Positions 14,879 through 20,750 of a stretch of 46,572 bases of DNA are shown one piece after another. The first letter of the stretch is position 1; every line of letters begins with the position of its first letter. Both the position numbers and the translations under genes were made by a program. The stretch spans positions 1-46,572 of the forward strand of contig JAQIBY010000167.1 of NCBI GenBank assembly GCA_027858835.1, in the 5' to 3' direction. This DNA is from Bacteroidales bacterium. Its GTDB lineage: Bacteria; Bacteroidota; Bacteroidia; Bacteroidales; ML635J-15. The notes beneath the pieces were generated by a model that was not told where the DNA came from, searched no databases, and was given only the letters and a program-made list of their open reading frames with translations.

Positions 14879-15907
14879 ATGAAAAAAATAAATTCAAAAC
14901 AGCTTCGAGCATCCCAAGGCAGGGTGCAGAGCTATATCGCGAAAAAGCAAAAAACCTTTTTCATTATTCTTGCGCTTCTTTTGGCAATTCCGGCATTTTC
15001 ATATGCTGCAACCGGCGATGATTTCGCTTTTGAATTTGGCACTGGTAGAACTGTCGTTGCAATGTCGGTTGGGCTTATGGGCACAATTGGCAGTATTGAT
15101 GATCCAGATGCCGTTGATAAGGCAGGAACGCAAGTAAAGGCAAAGTTGTGGTTGGTATCTTCCGATCAGTATGATGATTCGCAGACATTCCCGCCTAAAG
15201 TTGATAGGCAGCGAGGAACAATACCACTATTGTCGGGTGAAACATGGCATTATATAGCATCTGTGGAAGATAGTCCCGAACCGGGCTCATCAGGAGAATC
15301 CGGTGACATGGGTCCTACACTGAAAAACAGCTTGACATTTATAGTTGGTGGACTCGGTAATCAAATTATGAACTTGCTTGAACAGGGAACCGGGAAAGGC
15401 TTCTATATAGTCTGGGAAATATGCTCAACCGGAAAACGATACATTGGAGGTAACGGATGTAAACCAATGAAGCTAATTAGCTTTGAAGGTGGCGCGAAAA
15501 AAGACGGCACCGGTTGGACATTAACCTTCGAAAACCAATGTGGTGAGCTATGGTGCGAATACATTGGAAATACTCCTACAGTACAACCAGCACTTGTGGC
15601 TGCTGATGCAACCGACTTTGCATACAGTACAGGTGTAAATGTATATCAAGTTCAAGACGGAACAATTGCTGGAGTTACAATTACAGATATTACCGGAATT
15701 ACTGATGCTGACATAGGGAAAGTCATTACCTTAAAAGGATCTGGCGGTGAATTTCCTTCTGAAATTGATGGTATTACAGGTAATTTCCTACTTTCCTCTG
15801 GTGAAACATGGGTTGCCAATAATGAAGCCGGTGGTCGTCAAATTGATTTCAAAGTGTATAAGACAGGAGTTGATACTTATGTCTTTATTGAAATGTCACG
15901 CATATAA
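14879..15907 (+). CDS. Virion protein with N-terminal membrane segment, tail-tube candidate
   Basis: 342 aa. Residues about 26-44 are a hydrophobic segment ending IPAFSYAATG, preceded by a basic stretch: a signal-peptide or membrane-anchor pattern, unusual for a virion protein. The rest is beta-rich with glycine turns (SLTFIVGGLGNQIMNLLEQGTGKGFYIVW, LISFEGGAKKDGTGWTLTFENQCGELWCEYIG), similar in style to phage major tail proteins. It is flanked by strong terminators and directly precedes the chaperone frameshift pair, the usual place of the tail-tube gene. Alternatives are a head fibre or an exported accessory protein. Confidence 0.55.
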   Translation: MKKINSKQLRASQGRVQSYIAKKQKTFFIILALLLAIPAFSYAATGDDFAFEFGTGRTVVAMSVGLMGTIGSIDDPDAVDKAGTQVKAKLWLVSSDQYDDSQTFPPKVDRQRGTIPLLSGETWHYIASVEDSPEPGSSGESGDMGPTLKNSLTFIVGGLGNQIMNLLEQGTGKGFYIVWEICSTGKRYIGGNGCKPMKLISFEGGAKKDGTGWTLTFENQCGELWCEYIGNTPTVQPALVAADATDFAYSTGVNVYQVQDGTIAGVTITDITGITDADIGKVITLKGSGGEFPSEIDGITGNFLLSSGETWVANNEAGGRQIDFKVYKTGVDTYVFIEMSRI

Positions 15908-15927
15908 TCTTTTTTTCACTTGATTTT

Positions 15928-15956
15928 AAGGGAGCTTAGCAGCTCCCTTTTTTTTG
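15928..15956 (+). terminator. Strong Rho-independent terminator
   Basis: AAGGGAGCT and AGCTCCCTT form a perfect 9-bp stem with a TAGC loop, followed by eight T. Confidence 0.92.
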
Positions 15957-15959
15957 TCC

Positions 15960-15990
15960 TTTGTCAATATCAGGCAGTCATTTAGATTGC
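15960..15990 (+). promoter_or_regulatory. Promoter for the tail chaperone genes
   Basis: TTTG (15960-15963), a 19-base spacer and TAGATTGC (15983-15990), one base from TAnnTTTG. It lies directly after the preceding terminator and 30 bases before the ATG at 16021. Confidence 0.5.
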
Positions 15991-16020
15991 AGGAAATTGC
16001 AAATTTAAAAACATAACGTT

Positions 16021-16608
16021 ATGCCAAAAGAAATTTCATTTGCTCAAAAAAACGACTTTGTCACCCGGTATGAAACCGAGAACGAAAAGCACTTTAATAA
16101 GGATCGTGAGCTGTTCCTTAAAGTCTTCCCAACCAGTCCGCTTGTTGCTGAATTGCACAAAGCGAATGAGTTTAACCGCCAACGCCTTGATGGCCGCATG
16201 TTGATGGAACTACTCAAATCAGTATGCTTTGAGACAATTCTCGAAAACCGTGGCATCATGTCAGATGTTGCTAAACGTGAGAAAACCAAACGTAAATCCG
16301 AAGAAGAAGCACGTAAGCAAGCAGAAGAAGAAGCACTTAAGAAGGCAGAGGCCATGGAAGAGTTGAAATCTGCTGATCTGGATGAGATCAAATACAAAGA
16401 TGCAAAATCATTGATTCATCGTTTGTCTATTGACACTCCGGATATGAAGGGAAAAACCATTATCCCGGCATTGGCTGATTATAAAAAGATTCTCGAATCT
16501 GAGTCTGCAAAAGCTGCTGAGAACACAGAAGAAACCACTACTGAAGGTGCAGAGGCTGGTGCTAAGGCTGGTAGCTCTGATTCAAAAAAAAACGGGGACC
16601 AAGAGTAG
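16021..16608 (+). CDS. Tail assembly chaperone, short form (gpG-like)
   Basis: 195 aa. The N-terminal half is compact and helical (FPTSPLVAELHKANEFNRQRLDGRMLMELLK); residues 80-110 form a K/E coiled coil, and the end is a low-complexity tail (ENTEETTTEGAEAGAKAGSSDSKKNGDQE). Just before its stop lies the slippery heptamer A-AAA-AAC. In many siphoviruses the gene after the major tail protein is a chaperone (lambda gpG) made also as a -1 frameshift fusion (gpGT). Assignment rests on order and on the frameshift site, not on sequence similarity. Confidence 0.65.
   Translation: MPKEISFAQKNDFVTRYETENEKHFNKDRELFLKVFPTSPLVAELHKANEFNRQRLDGRMLMELLKSVCFETILENRGIMSDVAKREKTKRKSEEEARKQAEEEALKKAEAMEELKSADLDEIKYKDAKSLIHRLSIDTPDMKGKTIIPALADYKKILESESAKAAENTEETTTEGAEAGAKAGSSDSKKNGDQE
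16587..16593 (+). promoter_or_regulatory. -1 programmed frameshift slippery site (A AAA AAC)
   Basis: In the gpG-like frame the codons are TCA AAA AAA AAC GGG, which contains A-AAA-AAC in the correct phase. A -1 slip gives CGG GGA CCA AGA GTA GAA, which runs straight into the 16650-17072 ORF and adds protein-like residues (VEYPSIPWDET) before its first ATG. The stop of the zero frame comes 12 bases after the site. A weak stem may follow; no clear pseudoknot was seen. Confidence 0.7.
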
Positions 16609-17072
16609 AATATCCTTCCATTCCGTGGGATGAAACTGCAAACAAAGGCGTGCAGATGTGCATGGTACTCTATAACGATAGAGTAAACAGTTACTACTCC
16701 GCCAAGGAACTCGATGCCATAATCGATAGTGATCCCACATTTGAGAACCTTAACAAGCTGGTTACACTCGATGAGCGTAACCGGCTTTCTCATTTAGAGC
16801 TGCAGCACTACGAACAGCACAGCGAGTTTCTTTATAAGCATCCACTACTCCAAGATGACAAGCTACGCAATGAGCTGAATACATTAAGGCGCACGGATCC
16901 AGAAGCATTCATGCAGATGCTCACGAATGCAAAGAAGAGCATCGATCGCTACAGATCGCAGCTAAATAACAAGCGATATAGTACAAAAGAAGAGCGCATG
17001 CAGAAAGAACAGCACATACGATACTACACACATAAGATTGCTATCATTAAGGAGCTGGTCGCACAAGCATAA
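16593..17072 (+). CDS. Tail assembly chaperone frameshift extension (gpGT-like T part)
   Basis: About 159 aa read in the -1 frame after the slippery site. The first ATG is at 16650, but the frame is open and protein-like from the slip point (RGPRVEYPSIPWDETANKGVQ), so the product is probably a fusion of 16021-16593 with this part, roughly 350 aa. The body is helical and charged (LDERNRLSHLELQHYEQHSEFLYKHP). By analogy with gpGT, it would bind tape measure and tail-tube subunits. Independent initiation at 16650 cannot be excluded. Confidence 0.65.
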   Translation, partial: RGPRVEYPSIPWDETANKGVQMCMVLYNDRVNSYYSAKELDAIIDSDPTFENLNKLVTLDERNRLSHLELQHYEQHSEFLYKHPLLQDDKLRNELNTLRRTDPEAFMQMLTNAKKSIDRYRSQLNNKRYSTKEERMQKEQHIRYYTHKIAIIKELVAQA

Positions 17073-17099
17073 CGACTAATCACTCTATGTTGATGACTA

Positions 17100-17132
17100 A
17101 TAGCCGTGCAAGCCATGCATGGCTATTTTTTT
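17100..17132 (+). terminator. Terminator after the tail chaperone genes
   Basis: ATAGCCGTGCA pairs with TGCATGGCTAT (11 bp, one G-T), 5-base loop, then seven T. Confidence 0.9.
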
Positions 17133-17375
17133 GCTTAAAACCACTAAAGCACTGGCGCACAACGCCCTCATATTTCTGTTGATTTTGCTATTCATTGTTT
17201 TACAAATCGAGAACTCAGCGTAATGGTGAGAACTGTCACACACATTTAAAATAAAAAGTGTGGAAATTGCCAAAATGCAATAAATCAAAAACTTAATATA
17301 AAAATCATTGGCAACATGTTTCTATTTGATGACTAATGAAATTGGAAAAGGGATTAATAATTAAAATTAAGTGAC

Positions 17376-17383
17376 TATATTTG
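17376..17383 (+). promoter_or_regulatory. -7 box (TATATTTG) of the accessory gene 17409
   Basis: An exact TAnnTTTG match 26 bases before the ATG. The gap 17133-17408 otherwise holds AT-rich sequence with no gene; the minus-strand ORF there overlaps the terminator and is not protein-like. Confidence 0.5.
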
Positions 17384-17408
17384 AAAAGTAACCAAATAAA
17401 ATAATAGC

Positions 17409-17762
17409 ATGAATGATATACCTAAATTTATACACACAGTGAATGGTGACCATGAATTTGTAATATCAACAAACACACCTGCTTGTATTGCTGAAGTGCT
17501 TTATTTCGACACACACAAAGAAGTTGAAGTATTGCAGTTGCAACCACCAAAAGATTGGTTTATTAAGTTTCAAAATCATAAATATGTATTTGCCGAACGC
17601 TCTAAATATCCGGTAAATGGGAAATATGTTGTCTTAGTTATCCGCAAATTTTGGGAAATGCCAACAGAAAAAGATGTACCTATTGTCGGAGATATAAAAC
17701 ATGGAGTTATTACTAAAATGATTGATTGGTTTTGTGTAACACAAAAAAAAGCGACTGAGTAG
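17409..17762 (+). CDS. Accessory (moron-like) protein of unknown function
   Basis: 117 aa, no signal peptide, beta-rich and aromatic (VLQLQPPKDWFIKFQNHKYVFAERSKYPVNGKYVVLVIRKFWEMP). It has its own -7 box and ends inside its own bidirectional terminator, so it is transcribed independently of the virion genes. That arrangement is typical of morons expressed in the lysogen. No family recognised. Confidence 0.65.
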   Translation: MNDIPKFIHTVNGDHEFVISTNTPACIAEVLYFDTHKEVEVLQLQPPKDWFIKFQNHKYVFAERSKYPVNGKYVVLVIRKFWEMPTEKDVPIVGDIKHGVITKMIDWFCVTQKKATE

Positions 17763-17770
17763 TCGCTTTT
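17747..17770. terminator. Bidirectional terminator between convergent accessory genes
   Basis: AAAAGCGACT and AGTCGCTTTT form a 10-bp perfect stem with a GAGT loop. Runs of A and T on either side let it act for the plus-strand gene 17409-17762 and the minus-strand lipoprotein gene 17780-18148. The stop codon of the plus gene lies inside it. Confidence 0.88.
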
Positions 17771-17779
17771 ACAAATTAA

Positions 17780-18148
17780 TTAGTTTGACGCAAGTATTAT
17801 ATGTGCAGTGCCTCTTAAAATTACGATTGCATTTGGAGATACCATGCTTTCTTCCATGTCAAGTATGCCATCAATATAAACTTCAGCTGTAATTTCTGAT
17901 TTTTTTTCAGGACCTTGAACTACAAGATATAACTGCTCACCTGTGCGGCCTGTGAACTCATGTGCCCATTCTTCATCATACACTTCTTCAGTTCGTAAAT
18001 ATCCTGTTTCATCCTGTACTGTTATGTACATTGGATATTCATTACAATATGCTTTGTATTCTATTGTGATTTTGCGACCTTCTTTTTCGCAACTTGAAAA
18101 AAGAAAAATACAAAGAGTGGCTGTCAGTAATAATGTTAACTTTTTCAT
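17780..18148 (-). CDS. Prophage-encoded lipoprotein (moron)
   Basis: 122 aa from the ATG at 18148 (MKKLTLLLTATLCIF); the 15 residues upstream in the track are leader sequence. Residues 1-20 are a lipoprotein signal with lipobox LFSSC. The mature part is a single small beta domain (YPMYITVQDETGYLRTEEV, EQLYLVVQGPEK, ITAEVYIDG) like small MmpS-fold lipoproteins of Bacteroidota. It is convergent with its neighbour and has its own promoter. The protein at 38862-39242 has the same layout. Surface lipoproteins from prophages often block superinfection by the same phage; that role here is inference. Confidence 0.75.
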   Translation of the reverse strand: MKKLTLLLTATLCIFLFSSCEKEGRKITIEYKAYCNEYPMYITVQDETGYLRTEEVYDEEWAHEFTGRTGEQLYLVVQGPEKKSEITAEVYIDGILDMEESMVSPNAIVILRGTAHIILASN

Positions 18149-18171
18149 AATTGAATTTATTTTGATTTGCC

Positions 18172-18179
18172 CAAATATA
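18172..18179 (-). promoter_or_regulatory. -7 box (TATATTTG) of the lipoprotein gene
   Basis: On the minus strand TATATTTG lies 23 bases before the ATG at 18148. It is divergent from the plus-strand promoter at 18199-18229. Confidence 0.55.
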
Positions 18180-18198
18180 CAAAATTTATACAAAAAAA

Positions 18199-18229
18199 TT
18201 TGTCAGTTAAAAAAAACACCGTATGTTTG
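18199..18229 (+). promoter_or_regulatory. Consensus Bacteroidota promoter (TTTG-N19-TATGTTTG)
   Basis: TTTG at 18199-18202, a 19-base spacer and TATGTTTG at 18222-18229 match both boxes. The predicted start near 18236 gives a leader of about 148 bases before the gene at 18384, containing the structured RNA described next. Confidence 0.75.
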
Positions 18230-18285
18230 CAATGCAAGATACGTTAATATTTAATAATGATGCAAAACAGCTTCAAAAAAACATT

Positions 18286-18356
18286 GGGTGGCAAACCGGT
18301 GAAAGTCCGGGAGACTTTTCAAAGCATCGCTTTGACGGATCTTGCGGTGACCACCC
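18286..18356 (+). ncRNA. Structured leader RNA (candidate cis-regulatory element)
   Basis: A compact fold is visible: an outer stem GGGTGG/CCACCC (18286-18291 with 18351-18356), continued by CAA/TTG; a hairpin CCGG-tgaaagt-CCGG (18296-18310); and a hairpin TCAAAGC-atc-GCTTTGA (18319-18335). It lies in a 148-base leader after a consensus promoter and 27 bases before an ATG. The string GGTGAAAGTCC also occurs in cobalamin riboswitches and group II introns, but the rest of those consensus structures is absent here. Confidence 0.5.
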
Positions 18357-18383
18357 TTATTTTCTCATTTAACACTTTTAATT

Positions 18384-18623
18384 ATGCAAGATCCGAAAGT
18401 CAAAACCAAGGACCCAACTGTCCGCGCTGCCGTATTAATGGAGGCAGTTTCAAACTTCAAAGATTTTAATGAAAACAACATGGTAAAAGGCGTGCTGCTT
18501 AATTTGCTCGCTAATTTCATTAATTCTGACGAAATCAATCTAATTTCCACAACGGAAAAAGAAGACATTTCACTCTCTGTAAAAATGATCAACGGATTAG
18601 TTGATGCTATTTACGATTATTAA
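18384..18623 (+). CDS. Small hypothetical accessory protein
   Basis: 79 aa, helical (AAVLMEAVSNFKDFNENNMVKGVLLNLLANFINS). It is the first gene after the structured leader and starts a rightward group that includes the KilA-N gene. No family recognised. Confidence 0.6.
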   Translation: MQDPKVKTKDPTVRAAVLMEAVSNFKDFNENNMVKGVLLNLLANFINSDEINLISTTEKEDISLSVKMINGLVDAIYDY

Positions 18624-18642
18624 CCCTTAAAATTTTATTTCT

Positions 18643-19095
18643 ATGGAAAATGTAAAAATTAATACCGGGAAATTTCTCGGTAAACAGTTGCGCTATTTTA
18701 TTGAAAATGATGATTTGTTTTTGAATGCAAAAAACATAATTGCAATTCTTTCATTAAAAGAAGATGCGCTTGAGAAAATTGAAGCAATTGATAAACTAAA
18801 AGTGAATGATGAATGGTTTATCAATGAATTCGCTTTCAGTGTATTAAAACAAGAGTCAAAGTATGGTAGTACAAAAGTAACTGCATTTGTTGAAAAGCTA
18901 CCAGCTAAAAGCATGCAGTATTTTGCAGAAAACAATCAAAATAACCTGTTAATGGCAGTGGTTAACGATGTGCAAAACTTAATTAATAAGCGAGACAAAT
19001 CCATCCAGTTAATGGATGATCTTGATGAAAGCATTCAAAATCTTGATGATGCCATACTTGCCAGGGTAGAAGATTTTAATCAAATAAATATTTAA
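18643..19095 (+). CDS. Hypothetical accessory protein, possibly KilA/BRO-related
   Basis: 150 aa. The first half has the style of phage antirepressor-type domains (DDLFLNAKNIIAIL, then NDEWFINEFAFSVLKQESKYG), and the end is a predicted coiled coil (QLMDDLDESIQNLDDAILARVEDFNQ). It is followed 10 bases later by a clear KilA-N gene. Relation to BRO-N/KilA-N is a guess from pattern and context. Confidence 0.5.
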   Translation: MENVKINTGKFLGKQLRYFIENDDLFLNAKNIIAILSLKEDALEKIEAIDKLKVNDEWFINEFAFSVLKQESKYGSTKVTAFVEKLPAKSMQYFAENNQNNLLMAVVNDVQNLINKRDKSIQLMDDLDESIQNLDDAILARVEDFNQINI

Positions 19096-19105
19096 AATCA
19101 ATATT

Positions 19106-19641
19106 ATGCAAACACTTAAATTTAGTTATCACGAATCAGAAATAAGTTTTACTTATGGTTCTGAAGAAAATGTAATGGTAAATGCTACCGAAATGACAAA
19201 AGTATTTGGAAAAAGGATTCCATTTTTTCTAAAAGCTGACCATACAAAAGTGTTTATAAATGCTCTTGAGCTTACTCCATTTGGAGATAGCTCGGAGCCA
19301 TTAAAGCGCGATGAAATTATTAAAACTGTCAATGGAGTAAGTACATGGATGCACCGTATTTTAGCATTAAAATTTGCTGCATGGCTTGATCCTAAATTTG
19401 AAGTTTGGATATTTTCAACCATTGATGAAATAATACTTGGTGCATATCGGCAACATAAGGTAGCCAGCATTGCAAAAATCAAAGCACAAAAAGCTTTAGA
19501 GGATAAAAAAACATGTTGCTTGAAAAAAATCCTGAATTTCAAGAGTTCATTGAATTGGAGCAAAAAGTAAACGAAGCTTCAAAACAGCAGAAAAGCGCAT
19601 TGCGAATATCAAATGCTCAATTGAAAATGGATTTTTCTTAA
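19106..19641 (+). CDS. KilA-N domain protein, split by a -1 frameshift at an A7 run
   Basis: Residues 1-110 are a KilA-N DNA-binding domain (VMVNATEMTKVFGKR, STWMHRILALKFAAWLDPKFEVWIFSTIDEI). In the zero frame the ORF ends at 19570 with an atypical tail (KKTCCLKKILNFKSS). In the -1 frame after A7 (19505-19511) the sequence continues as MLLEKNPEFQEFIELEQ and ends at 19641 with ALRISNAQLKMDFS, which is the usual coiled C-terminal half of such proteins. So the intact gene would be about 178 aa. The shift could be a mutation, a sequencing error, a phase-variable tract or programmed slippage. KilA-N proteins in phages commonly act as regulators or antirepressors. Confidence 0.75.
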
Positions 19642-19665
19642 TCAATATTACTTGTTTTTAATAAT

Positions 19666-19700
19666 AAAGGGCGATGCATTGCATTGTCCTTTCTTATTTT
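19666..19700 (+). terminator. Terminator after the KilA-N gene
   Basis: AAAGG...CCTTT encloses a near-palindrome GCGATGCA/TGCATTGT, followed by TTTCTTATTTT. Confidence 0.75.
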
Positions 19701-19731
19701 AAAGCCATAAAATATCTTTGAAAAAAAAGCA

Positions 19732-20076
19732 ATGATAATAACAATTCTTAAAACAGGTAAGGATAATGCATTTAATCTATTCAACCAGGAGGTAACTTAC
19801 ATCATTGAAAAATCAACGATGTACTTAAACAATCAGGAACTTTTAAAAGCTGTGAATTTTCCGGCACCAATTCATCAAATAAAACAAATTGATGATGAAA
19901 GCTATATTCCGGCACATATTGCGCTTGGTGAGCTTTACAACTGGGATAAAGAAAAACATCAGTACATTCATTTGTTTACAGCTGTGGTAAATGCTTATCA
20001 TGAGTATTTGAGTGAGCAAAACGAAGACAAATACACAAAATTAAAGCGCAAGCTGTATGGCGATGATGTCGCTTAA
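19732..20076 (+). CDS. Hypothetical accessory protein
   Basis: 114 aa (MIITILKTGKDNAFNLF). The middle (STMYLNNQELLKAV, DDESYIPAHIALGELYNWDKEKHQYI) is similar in style to the protein at 18643-19095, which suggests a shared diverged domain. It is the last gene before the terminase module. No family recognised. Confidence 0.55.
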   Translation: MIITILKTGKDNAFNLFNQEVTYIIEKSTMYLNNQELLKAVNFPAPIHQIKQIDDESYIPAHIALGELYNWDKEKHQYIHLFTAVVNAYHEYLSEQNEDKYTKLKRKLYGDDVA

Positions 20077-20126
20077 GCTGTCCTTTCACACATGACTAAA
20101 CTGAAATACATTGCCGGAAAACACCG

Positions 20127-20750
20127 GTGATGATTGAACAGTTTAGAAAATTACACCCCGACATTTTAAAGGATTTCCGTAAAGACGGGAAAAGCTCTGC
20201 CATTCAGGAAAAGTTGAAATCTTATATAATCCACATCGATCGTGCTGTGGAAATTTATCGCTTTGACGGTAATATCTCCAGAGCGGCCAGAACACTCGAA
20301 AAAGAATTCCCGGAACTTTCATTCAATACGGCAAGGTCGCGCATATACGATGCGCTTAATATTTTCCATGTTAATTCATCTGTAAGGAACTCGGCATGGG
20401 ACAATTACTATGCTGACAAAATGGAGGATCTTGCCAAACTTTCCATTGCTGCTGATAACATTACAGAGGCTCGTAGATGCATGGAAAAAGCTCACATGTT
20501 CCGCACAAAAGAAGATGATCAGATGTTGAATCCTGATGATTTTAAAATGAAACAAACAATTGTTTCTCCAAACATCGATCATACCCGCCTTGGAATCGGA
20601 AAACACGATTTGAAAATAATTTTTAAAGAAAGTGTCGAAATGATTGAATCACGAGACATTGAACGCCCAAAGAAAGATAGCCTCATAAATGAAGTAGCAT
20701 TAGCCACTGGACAAACAATAGATACAGAGTATGAAGACGTTACAGATTGA
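20127..20750 (+). CDS. Probable small terminase subunit
   Basis: 207 aa, overlapping the start of the large terminase by 20 bases. The N-terminal 75 residues include a helix-turn-helix-like segment (FDGNISRAARTLEKEFPELSFNTARSRIYDAL), suited to binding the packaging site; the middle is helical and could form the oligomer core, and the C-terminus is acidic. Assignment depends on the HTH and on its position directly before the large subunit. Confidence 0.65.
   Translation: MMIEQFRKLHPDILKDFRKDGKSSAIQEKLKSYIIHIDRAVEIYRFDGNISRAARTLEKEFPELSFNTARSRIYDALNIFHVNSSVRNSAWDNYYADKMEDLAKLSIAADNITEARRCMEKAHMFRTKEDDQMLNPDDFKMKQTIVSPNIDHTRLGIGKHDLKIIFKESVEMIESRDIERPKKDSLINEVALATGQTIDTEYEDVTD

Noticed and set aside
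17097-17288. 63-aa minus-strand ORF after the tail chaperones
   Set aside because: It starts in an intergenic gap and reads through a strong terminator; no ribosome site.
18286-18356. Cobalamin riboswitch
   Set aside because: Only GGTGAAAGTCC matches; the B12 box and the remaining conserved core are absent, and the downstream genes are unrelated to B12.
18257-18469. 70-aa plus-strand ORF covering the structured leader
   Set aside because: It overlaps the better-supported gene at 18384 in another frame, and its sequence follows the RNA stems.
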